From Solen grandis (Eukaryota; Mollusca; Bivalvia; Adapedonta; Solenidae), in contig CM037790.1 of the NCBI GenBank assembly GCA_021229015.1, positions 53,298,901-53,362,900 on the forward strand: 64,000 nt of DNA. The letters run 5' to 3'. Under the pieces are notes generated by a model. It did no database searches and was not told where the DNA came from. It saw nothing but the letters and a program-made list of their open reading frames with translations. The position numbers and the translations under genes were made by a program. Positions within the stretch are counted from its first letter, which is position 1, and each line of letters begins with the position of its first letter. Of the stretch, positions 1 through 10,853 are shown one piece after another.

Positions 1-859
1 TCATAATGATTTTGCACAATTTTGAATCATACACTCTTTTCGACTTCCCATAGTATATTGTCTGTAAATGTTTACCTTGGGAAAAGGGTAAATGCATACA
101 TTATAAATGCTCCATGTAAATTAATTGTTTTCGAGTAACACTAAACATTTCAAAAAATATTCCTACCGTTAAACAGATGACTTAAACATTGAGTTGATCA
201 TGCGGTCGATCGCATACTTTGATCCATCGCAAACACTTTTCAAGTTTGGTTTTGGGGTTCGGAAATTTTGATGAATCAAACCTCCGTTTTTTTTTTATTA
301 TTGTTCTTTATACATGCAATGTGTATTGTAATTTCCCCATGCACATCTTCGCACCATCGTTTAAATGTTCAAAAAAAGAACTGAGAAAACGGCGATGTTT
401 ACTTACGGTTACCAAGTGTAAGCTTGTGAGCACATGGCGGATAGCAACAAGCGATACCGCGTCGAAGAAATCGGATCGCTCTCATTGGTTAAAATGTCTG
501 TATTGAAACGGTTCATTGGACACCATAATTAATAAAGGAACTACTTCTCTTATGTAAAGTGACATATTGGAAATTTTTAATGGACAGTACATTGTTATCA
601 AGTGTAAGTCTTTGATATCATAAATTAGAAAATTAAAGGCTTGGCTCACCTTCAAGGGTAATTCACCTCTTGTATGCAGGTATTGATTCGGATATAAATT
701 CATTCTGTTATTTAAAAACATCAATCTATACCCATATTTTTTTTCGTAACCCTAAACGTGTACCCCATCCTACCAAATTGTAATTTCGAGAGTAACGTAG
801 TCCTTAGGCATGTTTATAAACGCCTTGCTTATGTATAGGATATCGACCGAGTACGAGAT

Positions 860-901
860 CTTTCTGCGTAGAACAGACTTGGACATGAACTACGCAGAAA
901 G
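860..901. repeat. perfect 12-bp inverted repeat (hairpin)
   Basis: CTTTCTGCGTAG at 860-871 is the exact reverse complement of CTACGCAGAAAG at 890-901, leaving an 18-nt loop. It is isolated in AT-rich DNA, is itself about half GC, and has no T-run after it. Its function is unknown. It could be the remnant of a small palindromic transposon. Confidence 0.6.
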
Positions 902-3550
902 GCCGATGAACGAGGTCCGACATCAGACGTACACAGAGACAACATAAATGAAAATGGTATTTATTTCTGCTTTATTATTTTCAAGGAATCCAAAATTCAT
1001 AAATGAGCATAACATTAACATAGACTAGATATAGTTAGCTCTCAACTAATTAACTGATTGAGAATAAGTCAATCCCATTTTGGTTTAAGTGAATATGAGA
1101 TTTTGCAGTGTAAGTTAAATAATTTCTCTGAATTACAATTGCATATCGGGAGATATTCTATAAATATCTAATATAAGGGTCCTGAGTATATTAATATTTT
1201 TATATTGATAGCTTAAAATTTTAAAATAAACTCACATAAACTCACATAAGTGGATAAAAACAAGGTAATTATGGGAATCATGCATTGTCGCTGAAAATAA
1301 GTCTTGTATTATTCTTTGTAGAGTTTTATTCATTTCTAACTGCAAAATTATGTTTGTAGCCTACCTACGTTTCAGCTTGGAAAAAACACTGTTTACTTAT
1401 TCCCGAATACGTCTATTAATTTTTATTTCATTTTATTGGTGACTGACATATACATAGCCATACAATATTTAATGATTATATATACGGAATCGGGACAAGT
1501 CGAGGTGCGGACCACAATTGAACACACCCGAGTACGACTCCTGCGATGTACTATCACTTGACACAATGATTTGTTTTATAGCCGAGATTTCTTATTGTCT
1601 GCACTTAACCAGCTCACATGTTTCTTTTGTTGAATACAGGTCGCTCTGAATTATATATACACTGCTAAATTAAAAGAGTATGTGTGTAAAACGTTTATAA
1701 GATCATAATTTAAAGGCCCCACCAAACATTCTCTTTGTCTATGTGACAAAAGATCCCGAAACGGGATCGTGCAATGCCATTGCCTTTGTTAACAATGAGG
1801 TCATTACTGTGTGTACACATGTATAAATGTATATATTTGTAACATGTTCTACCAATAGAAAAGGTATATGTAGGCGTTTTTGTTTTGCTTGTGAAGGAAA
1901 CTCAAGCAATACAGTACAATCGGCATTGCCATTTAACTATTAAGATATGCAATATTTCCACATCAAATGTTCTACAGGTGGAAATTATAAACAGACGAAA
2001 ACTTGATCATTGAAGTCAAGCATGGCATTCACAAGTTCTTTTTTTTATCTCTATTACACAAATTAAGTCAATTCCAATGACAGATTCATACACACGTTTT
2101 ATCTTGATGAATAGCACGATGCTGATTTATGAACACTTCAGCATTAAAGTAAAACAAAGCCATTTGAAACTCTAAAAACCACACCTTGAACATGTAAAAT
2201 CATAATATGCTTAAAATTAAACTAATTTTACAACTGTAGAGCAAAATGCAAAATCATCTCTTAACCTAATGCATGTTTTGTGAAAGAAGCTAAATGCTCT
2301 ATTCGCTTTTATTATGATTATAAATGTACAATGCTTTTGAACATATTTTGACAATTGTAATAGTACCATTTAAAATATCTTCTTTTCCTTTAGTGAACAA
2401 AATAATTTATAATTACTGATACAAATAAAACGATTTCTTTGTCTTCTATTGATGAAATGATGACGATTTTTTTTCTCAATAATTAACGTTTGAGATGATT
2501 ATCTTGCTCCAACTCACCAATGTCTTAATTCAACATTTTCAGTTAAATTTTACCTACGATGATAGATGAAAAGTATTTTTTGAAGGCGGGGTCTCCCCGT
2601 TGCTGCTTTAGTATTTGTACGAGGTGTTTCAGACCCATGACTCTTTCCAAGAATGTTCCAGACAAATACATGTGATGAAACCATCAAGTCCTTCCGCAAT
2701 CAAGAAATAAAGAATGAAGATAGCGTATTCAAAATAAATGTGTTTTGATCATCTAGTTGCTACTGTATACTGTTTACCTCCGTGGCACCGACCACTATGT
2801 GCAATAATAGGTAAATGTAGGCAACCAGTGGCTATAGATTGTGAAAGATGAAAAAAAAGAAACCGATGTTTAACTCATCTGACGAACTTGGATAGCTGAA
2901 CATCAGGATTCCCAAAAACCCATCCCACACACTTTTTTCATGCAGTGAACGAATAATGTACACTTTTTAAATATGTTATGATTAAGCAATGTAAATGAAA
3001 ACGACTACAGATAATCAATTTTATTTCGCAACTTTCATCTTCTTTTGCATAAATGATTTCGATACATAGATATTAATCAATGCATACGTCAATAACAAAG
3101 ATACATACATACATGTACATTTATCAAGTCTAAATAAATCACAAGCGACTACATTTGCCCAATATAAACGCCGTTTTGAAAACAGCAATGGATAATTAAT
3201 ATTTAATTTATCATTATTCATTTCTGCATATATGCATACATGAACATTCATCATGTCTGACTAAACCACAAGTAAAAACATGTATCAACGTTACATCAAC
3301 GTCGTCTCGAAAAACGATGAAATCGTGGTCTGCTTGTTACACTTGTTTAAATTTTCCTTTACCAGCGTATCCGAAATACTACAATCATCACCTTTATGAT
3401 TGAAATGCACAAACACCCAATCAATTAACAATTTATGTAAACTATAAGCGGCTGACGTTCGCACTTTTCCATTGGTTGTTTTCAAAATGTCGCCGGTAAT
3501 TAATCCTCGTCAGTGACTTCGGTTAAGGAGGTGCGAAAATCATACGAATT

Positions 3551-3732
3551 GATTGGCACGGGCCAAAAAGTCTTTTCGGATGAGGCCAGGTATACGAATG
3601 GCACAATTTGAATAACCCAGATATTTTTATATAGAAATAAGAAGTAGAGTGATCGGGACCAAAAAAGTATTTCGAATGACGCCGGGTATTTGAATGAGAG
3701 GTGGTTGAGTAACCGGGGTTCGACTCTATGTT
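3551..3732. repeat. degenerate direct repeat, two units about 100 bp apart
   Basis: The block at 3551-3620 (containing GGGCCAAAAAGT and a GGCCAGGTATACGAATG-like stretch) recurs in diverged form at 3651-3720 (GGGACCAAAAAAGT, GCCGGGTATTTGAATG). Motifs such as AACCCAG and AACCGGG next to GAATG-type words look like the ends of a small DNA transposon, but no bounding target duplication was found. The two open frames here are by-products of the repeat. Confidence 0.35.
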
Positions 3733-4151
3733 CAAAACTCAATGGTTCTGTGGTAAATGTATGTCCGTATTTTTATGTGTTGATGGACATTAAGTAAGAA
3801 TATGTCACCACAGCATAGCGAGTCATTCGAGTATTACATAATTGTGATAGATATATTGATAATATTTATGTAAATGATTATATAGTTATAATTATAATAA
3901 TAAATCTATAAGTATTTTTTCAACTAATTTGACCACATAGAATTTAAACCCTGGTACCAGCAATTTAATTTCGCTCGTAACTGGATTCGTAACTCAAGGA
4001 CTTTGGTCAAGTGGATATTTTATAAACTAGATGTTTTAAAGAGAGAGGTAGAGTTTTATAATATTTAGACACATGTGTATGACATTGTCCCTTATATGTA
4101 CCTAAAAGACTCATTACAATCACGCAACATTATGCATGCATGCACTCGTGA

Positions 4152-4403
4152 CTTACTAGACTATTTCAATTTACCGTCGCCTCGACAATATTTCAGTCAT
4201 ATAGCGACATCCAGCTTATTACAGGTGGAGAAAGACCCCGAGACCGGAGGCATCCATGTAGAACCACCGACCTACCGCAAGCCAGCTGGAAGGCTTCCTC
4301 ACATGAAAATCCAAATTATCATGCCGTGATTCGAGCTCACGCGGTGAGGGGCTGAGTGAGCGTTAAAGTCAGCGACTTTACCCTCTCGGCCACGGAGGCT
4401 CCA
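4152..4403 (-). mobile_element. tRNA-derived SINE, minus strand
   Basis: Read on the minus strand it starts with a tRNA-like head (A box TGGCCGAGAGG, B-box-like GAGCTCGAATCA). It continues with the conserved body GAGGAAGCCTTCCAGCTGGC and CTCCACCTGTAATAAGCTGG and ends near the CTGAAATATTGTCG tail. An imperfect 13-bp target duplication flanks it: CATGCACTCGTGA at 4139-4151 and CATGCACTCATGA at 4404-4416. The same family occurs on the plus strand at 41079, 41920 and 44946. The body is of the molluscan tRNA-SINE type (Meta, V or Deu superfamily); I cannot assign the subclass without a search. The short open frame across it is not a gene. Confidence 0.85.
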
Positions 4404-4547
4404 CATGCACTCATGAATGACGGCATCTAGATAATGTATTCATTTATGTTTTATATACCGTATTGAAGATACTCCTAGGATAATGTTATTGATGTCGATG
4501 GGAGGTGGATATCACTTGACAACAAGCGACCATGGGTCTACAAAACC

Positions 4548-4763
4548 ATGGAACGTATTGGAGTGTATTCGTTTATTACGGTAAACATAGGGAATAACGA
4601 TGCACCACAGATGTCAAGGTTTCCTGGTACGTCCATCAGACTTCGCGAGAATCCCGGTGGAAAATGGTACCGAAGACTTAACGAAGATTCCGGGTTTGCG
4701 TACGTCGCAATTGCCACTGCAGCAGGCGCACTTGCGATCTTAGGTCTAATATTGGCTCGATGA
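4548..4763 (+). CDS. possible 3'-terminal exon of an unknown membrane protein
   Basis: A 71-residue open frame ends at TGA 4761-4763 and is followed by an AATAAA signal at 4883-4888, the layout of a last exon plus 3' UTR. The C-terminal third (from about residue 48) is a continuous Ala/Ile/Leu-rich hydrophobic stretch followed by a terminal Arg, which would suit a membrane segment with a very short tail. The upstream part is polar and basic. A CACCACAG at about 4602-4609 could be a splice acceptor, so the coding part may begin near 4610 rather than at the ATG. Base composition is more GC-rich than the surroundings. No family recognised and no upstream exon found, so it could also be chance. 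Confidence 0.35.
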   Translation: MERIGVYSFITVNIGNNDAPQMSRFPGTSIRLRENPGGKWYRRLNEDSGFAYVAIATAAGALAILGLILAR

Positions 4764-4882
4764 GGCGATAAATTCAGTTAACCAAGAGTACTTGTATTGC
4801 ACTTAGTAAAAAGATGTTCTGATAATTATACATTGTACTGATGGTGAAAATGTGAAATATATAACTTTCCGGACTAGGGACA

Positions 4883-4888
4883 AATAAA
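4883..4888 (+). promoter_or_regulatory. polyadenylation signal AATAAA
   Basis: AATAAA lies 120 bp after the stop at 4763, a suitable distance for the possible terminal exon 4548-4763. The assignment depends on that exon being real. Confidence 0.3.
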
Positions 4889-5955
4889 GTATTATTAGTT
4901 TTTAAGTACGATTGATTCATGGACAAGTTATTTGTAATTAACAGAACTGATTACTTACGAACAATGTCTGACAAGTTTATCATTAGTCGAACAAAGTACT
5001 GTAACAAGTATAAAAAAGTTTGGCACTTTTTTTTCAAATCAGATTAAGAAGTTTCTTACACATATATTTGCTTTCGACCATGTAAAAGTAAACCGAAATC
5101 TGTAGATGTATATTTAGAACAAAGGTATACATTTTTGTTTATATTATAGGCACATGTATTTATTTTTATATCATTTATATAGAAGTGTTAACATCGGCAT
5201 GCATTTACAAAGTTTATAGCTAATTTGCTTTGTGTAATTCATGGTTAAATGTTACTCACCATTTCAGTGATATGACTAATGGTTCAGTGAGATTCACAAA
5301 TAAAAAAAGCAAATAATAAAATGTCTGCAGTTTTTCTAAAGAGTAATTAAAGAAGATATTTGAATGGTATATCAAAATCACAAAAATAAGAGAAAAAAAT
5401 TCAACATATATAGAATACCTATGTATGTAAACTCTTGTCACCCTACTATTTATATTATTATTTATGTTTAACAAGTCTCTTATTTAGCTGTCATGATATT
5501 CATTCACAAACAATAAAATAGATATGTCATGATATTGTTGAGAACATGATGCATGTCAAATGTCATCAACATCCATCCATGCACAATTGAGTTATGGTCC
5601 TTTGCTACTTTGTAATATACTTTTTTAAAGAAAAATGTTCTAGATCTATACGAGATAAGCGCAATTAATCAATTTCACCTGTTTAATGTAACTATAAAAG
5701 TGTGTCTACATGACTGATTTGACATAAACTTTTTCTTTAATATTTGTTGTTGTTTTTTTGGTTTTTTTTTAAAGAAAATAAATAGTTCGGTGGTTTACTA
5801 ATGACAATCGTCATTATGAATACAAGTATTACTTAGCGCAATCAGTTGGTGAAATTGTTGGTTCGTGGCCGTAATGCATTTCTGGTATTCCAATAATAAC
5901 GTAAATTCTATTTTAAGAATAAACCATTTTAAGAGTTTAAGTTACGTTTCAACAG

Positions 5956-6074
5956 GTGGACATGCGCATTCGATCACTGATTTGGGCGTTCATAGCAACG
6001 GGACAGAGGACAACCATGATCGGTCGATCTTGTCGCGTTTAATTCCAATTCTCCAACTCTATCCAGATTTAAAG
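5956..6074 (+). CDS. possible internal coding exon, product unknown
   Basis: The 119-nt block is preceded by a good acceptor (GTTTCAACAG, with pyrimidines just upstream) and followed by a consensus donor (AAAG then GTAAGC). Entering with 2 nt completing a codon, it reads 39 codons without a stop and leaves in phase 0. The peptide is polar at first (GGHAHSITDLGVHSNG) and ends in a Leu/Ile/Pro-rich stretch. It is richer in GC than its flanks. I do not recognise the family and see no clear partner exons nearby, so it may belong to a gene with long introns. Confidence 0.4.
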
Positions 6075-6347
6075 GTAAGCATTTTTGTAGATATAAATAC
6101 AATTGCATTAATTCTGTTGAAATGGGTTCCATATAACCTTAAATAGTATTAAGATTCACTGGATATTTAGCGTCCCCTGAGATTAAATTTTTTATTACTA
6201 GTTATATTCACCAGGATTTCATTGTTGTGTATTCACTGTTTGTTTGATCTCTATTATTCAATAGCTGAATTTGCTTTTTGTTAGCACAAATATTGTCTCC
6301 AATAATGAAATGTAAGATTGTATGAACTTCCCCAAAAAAAGAATTCC

Positions 6348-6368
6348 GGGGGGGGGGGGGGGGGGGGG
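6348..6368. repeat. poly-G tract, 21 G
   Basis: An uninterrupted run of 21 G on the + strand. It can form a G-quadruplex or triplex and is likely length-variable between individuals and prone to assembly error. The open frame spanning it is spurious. Confidence 0.9.
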
Positions 6369-6838
6369 TTTCATTTGCTAGATGCTGAACTTCAACAGGG
6401 TCTCTTTATATTATATATACTGGACAAAACTTACCCCCAACTGTTTGAATTGAGAACACATATTTATCAGTTTAATGCATTTTGTGACCTCGAGCTTACG
6501 AAGGAGTTCTGTTAACCCCATTTATTGCAGTCTTTTTTTGTTAAATCTTATTGGAAATTAATGGATTTTGGAATAAAATTTATTAACATCACAAATAATC
6601 ATTTGTGAGTTATGCATAAGAATACTGTTCTTTACTGTATCGAATTATGCAGGTTCATGTCAGTGGAAAGACTACAGTGACACCACTTCTAAAGCTTTTT
6701 TTCTATGTTAATTTGCCGTCTAAAAGAAAACACAATTGTTCATACGGCTCAATGTGATTTTTACTATAAAACCTGTAGATCTATGTTTGTAAAGTACATT
6801 TAAAATATGTCTACTAGTGACTGATTGGCATTATTCCT

Positions 6839-6862
6839 AAAAAAAAAAAAAAAAAAAAAAAA
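6839..6862. repeat. poly-A tract, 24 A
   Basis: A run of 24 A on the + strand. No retroposon body or target duplication was recognised immediately upstream, so it is recorded as a homopolymer only. Confidence 0.85.
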
Positions 6863-7834
6863 TGTAGCGAGTATACTGTGAAAACGTAATAGAGATTGAA
6901 TAAGTTTTTAAAACTAATGGTAGCTTCAAGGTTGATTAATATTTTCTACACCTGATTACCTTAATGCAACATTTTTATAATATTATATAGTGCAGTTATT
7001 AAAATGAAAAAGGTCAATAAATTTAAACAAAATCAACCCAAATTTTAAATCTTATCCCTCTTATAAAGTTTCGTTTTAAGAAGGAAAGAGAAAAAATCTA
7101 AAACGTTATTAACACCTTTTTACTTACTGATAAAAACCTAAGTCAAACATCAGTTTTCTTCTACTTCCTAAACTCTTTTACTTGCATTTAATAAGCAAAT
7201 TATACTGAGCCATAATGGCACAATTTTCAATAGTAACGTACTGTCACAATACATTTGTTCGAAATACAAGAAAATCCACCACTTTTCTTCATGGACCTAA
7301 CTTCCTGCTTCTGTCTCCTCATACATTTCTGGAGCAGCGTCTGGTTCTTTATCATTATTGTGTAAATCTTGTTTATCTGTCTTGTCTATACTATCTGTAA
7401 CTTTAACTTTGAAAGCATTTTCTATAACTACTCGTACATGTACAGCTATCTCACCATTACAGGACTTTTGATCTGTGGAAACTGCAATATTGGATTCGCT
7501 ACAGACTTAGAAAAGTTATCGACCAATATTTTTTCTCAAACTCTGTCAAACATAATTCACTACCAGAAAATTGTGAGGTTGTTGGCAAGACAAATGTTTT
7601 TGTTTTTTGTTTGTTTGTAGTACATCTTAATTATCGAGGAATAAAACATGGCAACAGAAAACTCAAAACATATCAACACCTGGAATTTTGAACAAAACAA
7701 CAGTGTTACTTGTACTTTTCACTTGTATACTGATTAACGTTACCAAGGTGATACCAGACTAGGCTATTATCGATGAACAAAATTACTTCAAAATAAGAAT
7801 AGATATAAGTTATGTTCGGGTTAATAACATGCAT

Positions 7835-7856
7835 GGGGGGGGGGGGGGGGGGGGGG
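7835..7856. repeat. poly-G tract, 22 G
   Basis: A run of 22 G on the + strand, about 1.5 kb from the similar run at 6348-6368 and in the same orientation. The immediate flanks differ (GCAT here, AATTCC there), so the two tracts are not parts of one obvious repeat. Confidence 0.9.
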
Positions 7857-8034
7857 AGACCTCTAATCTTACATGTCGGCCAATGATTTTATACACGATT
7901 TCAATAGAAATACAAAGAAAATGCAAAATCACCACGGCAGGTAGACGCCAATGCAAGTTAATGGGAATATCGAATACGAAGGTACACAAAAGATTCTTTA
8001 TACCCGTAACAAATAAACCTGTTTATAGTTTGAC

Positions 8035-8130
8035 ACAGAGAGTAGAAAACGATAAACTTATACCAAACTAATTCGGCTTTCAAAAGGATAAGTCATGTGT
8101 AGACGCAGTTTCCTTATTGCACGTTAAAGT
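8035..8130 (+). pseudogene. short LINE reverse-transcriptase fragment
   Basis: In the + frame the sequence reads NDKLIPN, a stop, then FGFQKDKSCVDAV. This matches the RT signature also seen in the LINE at 10.9-13.2 kb (ITPN-QFGFQKGRSTIDAI). The conserved Gln codon before FGFQ is replaced by TAA. No other RT motif is joined to it, so it is a small, old fragment. Confidence 0.5.
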
Positions 8131-8759
8131 CACAAAACACTTTTACTTTAAGAAGTTAAGTTTTTTTCTCTGTTCGCTATAATTTGTTAGTTAAAAGGCA
8201 ATAGCCCTAAAAATATGATGTGCATAGTTAAAGTTCTTGTGCACTACACTTTTTCTCAGTTAGAGCTATATTTACCTGTGAGGTTTTAAGTTTATCGTTT
8301 CATTACTTTTTGAGTTATGATCCAAATATCCAAGTGTGATGGACGGACTGACGGACGAACACCTGACAGACAAAGCGGCAACTAAAATTATGTTTATACT
8401 TCGAGGAGCATAAAAATGAGCATTCACGATTACATGGGAGGCAATGTATGCATGTTAATTTGCTATTAATCTCCAGGGATTTCACTGGAAACATGGTTAC
8501 AAAAGGAACAAAGGCATTATCCATAAAGATTCTCAAAAGTGGTACAAAGAAATTATACAACCTATTGCAAAATCATGCACACACAATTATTTGTGGCGCG
8601 CAAGGACACATTAATCGAAATGACAGGAAATGTATCTGAACCCGAGCATTTCTATACTACATGACATAATGTACCATTATTATAAATTACAATAAATTGA
8701 AAATAAAGTAATAACGGAGGTATCATTTACTTTAACGTTTACAACTTATACTAATCCCT

Positions 8760-8895
8760 CTCAACAGTTCCTTAGTTGACACACTTCTTTGCGCTTGGTA
8801 ACGTCATGAAAATCTTTGCCAAATGTGACTCAAACCCGCAACCTTCAGATCCACATTGTGAACGTTACCACTGGACCACTGCGTCAACTTTCCAA
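8760..8895 (-). mobile_element. tRNA-derived SINE or tRNA-like remnant, minus strand
   Basis: On the minus strand, TGGTCCAGTGG (8868-8878) matches an RNA polymerase III A box. GGTTTGAGTC (8827-8836) matches a B box at about tRNA spacing. The downstream minus-strand sequence does not fold into a full acceptor stem. This points to a SINE head or tRNA pseudogene of a different family from the 4152/41079/41920/44946 SINEs. No clear target duplication was identified. Confidence 0.5.
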
Positions 8896-8899
8896 TGGA

Positions 8900-9600
8900 A
8901 CAAAAAGAAACATGAATGTAAAAGTTTTAAATGACTGGATATTTTTATTTGTTTAATATAGAAGCAACATCAAAATAACAACGACTGAAAACAATACAAT
9001 ACATTATTTTTACAGATAGATTTTTACAAAGGAAATGGATGAAAGCCTTTTCAAGTTTTGGTCATTATTATCAGATATACCTTAACTGGACAGTGAAGCA
9101 ATAGAACAAATTGAAAAACCCGACAAGTTTAATCATTCAGGTAACATGGATTTTGTTTTCAAAGTCTTTTCACGATTGCCCTCGCGTCAATCGTCTTGTC
9201 AGGTAAGATCTAAGAAATGACAAATTATATGTTTAAAGAAAATTCTCGTCTGTGTGCATAGCTTTGAATGCAATACTATTCAGCCCTTTATCAATCGTAA
9301 TTATTAGGTGTAACATGCATGCTTTACCTGTCTGAATCAGAAGATTCGAACAGACGATTTATGAAATATTTGTGCTTGTAAAATTATTTGGCACAATATA
9401 GTGACTTAAATAGGTGTTATCTTTAAAACATGGGCCATTATTCCATACTTTAAGAAAACCGTAATAAATAGATGTTTGTATGAATTGTAAACATATAGAG
9501 TCAAATAAAGAAATTATCTGAACCCCCATGGGACTTACTATTCAAAGGATCAAAATTTGTTAAGCAAATTTAGTATTGGACAGTGAGGTTATCATTAGTG
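8900..9600. other. AT-rich stretch with no identified feature
   Basis: I see no coding sequence, tRNA-like boxes or recognisable repeat in this interval. Confidence 0.4.
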
Positions 9601-9633
9601 CAAAACAAGATAAATTAGGGCTCTCCGTCTCCA

Positions 9634-9740
9634 GCAGAAAGTCCTATTGGGATTGTACTGTTTTTTATTAGGACTTTCTGCCTAAAGCAGAAAGTCCTAT
9701 TGGGTTTGTACTGTTTATTCTTCTTCTTCTTCTTCTTCTT
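9634..9740. repeat. duplicated motif with 12-bp palindrome, then TTC microsatellite
   Basis: GCAGAAAGTCCTATTGGG occurs at 9634-9651 and 9687-9704, each followed by a TTGTACTGTTT-type stretch. Before the second copy, AGGACTTTCTGC (9670-9681) and GCAGAAAGTCCT (9687-9698) form a perfect 12-bp hairpin with a 5-nt loop. A (TTC)n run follows at about 9718-9740. This looks like the terminal part of the repeat that continues to 10753. Confidence 0.65.
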
Positions 9741-9833
9741 ATTATTCTTTTTTTCTTCCTAACTAAACGCTTATTTTTCTATGTTGCAATACTCCTAGGA
9801 CAATGAAATTTTTAGGACTTATTAGTCACGTGA

Positions 9834-10753
9834 GGAAATTTTGATTTCTATGATTTTCATATGCCTATGACGTCATATGACGTCACATTTGAAATATGCT
9901 ACAAAAGTTTGTACGCGGTCTACAGCCATTGTTTGTGAACCGATTTTCATCAAATTTTCACAGATTGTGTATATTAAGTTCTAATTGTGCATCCCGGTGT
10001 CCGTTTTTTCAAAATTCGAAAAGTCCATGGTTCTATAGCGAATCCAAGATTCGAACCAAGGTCGTAAATTTTTAAATGCTTATAAAATCTGTCCTATTTA
10101 AGATAGAAAGTTGATATTTAGTCAGTATATAGGTCTCTAGAAGTTTTAAACATTTTGTGAAAATATATGTCATATGACGTCTTAAATTGTGAAAGGTCCA
10201 AACGTGAAATTTAGATTTCTATGATTTTCATATGCCTATGACGTCATATGACGTCACACTGGAAATATGCAACAAAAGTTTGTACGCGGTCTACAGCCAT
10301 TGTTTATGAACCGATTTTCATCAAATTTTCGCAGAATGTGTATATTAAGTTCTAGTTGTGCATCCCGGTGTCCGTTTTTCAAAATTCGAAAAGTCCAAGG
10401 TTCTATAGCGATTCCAAGATTCGAACCAAGGTCGTAAATTTTCAAATTCTTATAAAATCGGTCCTATTTGAGATAGAAAGATGATATTGGGTCAGTATAT
10501 AGGTCTCTTGGAGTCTTAAACATTTTGTGAAAATAAATGTCATATGACGTCACGTGACGTCATTATATGATAATGAATTTCTAATTCTAACAAGATTATT
10601 TCTATATCTTGAAATTTTCGAAGGGCAATGAAAAATTAATGCCGCATGCTTCAGATGCTGAAATTTCGATTTCAAAGACTTTCAGAAGCCTATTACGTCA
10701 TATGACGTCACATTTGAAATTGACTACGAAAGTTTGTACACGGTCCAGAGCCA
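9834..10753. repeat. tandem repeat, about 371-bp unit, with paired CRE palindromes
   Basis: Two nearly identical units start near 9834 and 10205: the same word sits at 9863 and 10234, a 371-bp period. A third, more diverged unit with the landmark at 10687 runs into the assembly gap. Each unit carries the 18-bp palindrome TGACGTCATATGACGTCA or a near copy (9868-9885, 10239-10256, 10693-10710). A variant, TGACGTCACGTGACGTCA, lies at 10545-10562. These are two cAMP-response-element octamers back to back. No coding content; the minus-strand open frame at 10254-10445 is a by-product of the repeat. Confidence 0.75.
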
Positions 10754-10853
10754 NNNNNNNNNNNNNNNNNNNNNNNNNNNNNNNNNNNNNNNNNNNNNNN
10801 NNNNNNNNNNNNNNNNNNNNNNNNNNNNNNNNNNNNNNNNNNNNNNNNNNNNN
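10754..10853. other. assembly gap, 100 N
   Basis: Exactly 100 N, a conventional placeholder for a scaffold join of unknown length. It separates the CRE tandem repeat from the LINE, so the 5' part of that LINE may be hidden here. Confidence 0.95.

Larger units (their letters stand above)
1..4138. other. AT-rich non-coding stretch
   Basis: No convincing coding sequence is visible. The short open frames lack splice context or recognisable motifs. The only structures I can support are the hairpin at 860-901 and the duplicated repeat at 3551-3732, listed separately. Confidence 0.5.
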
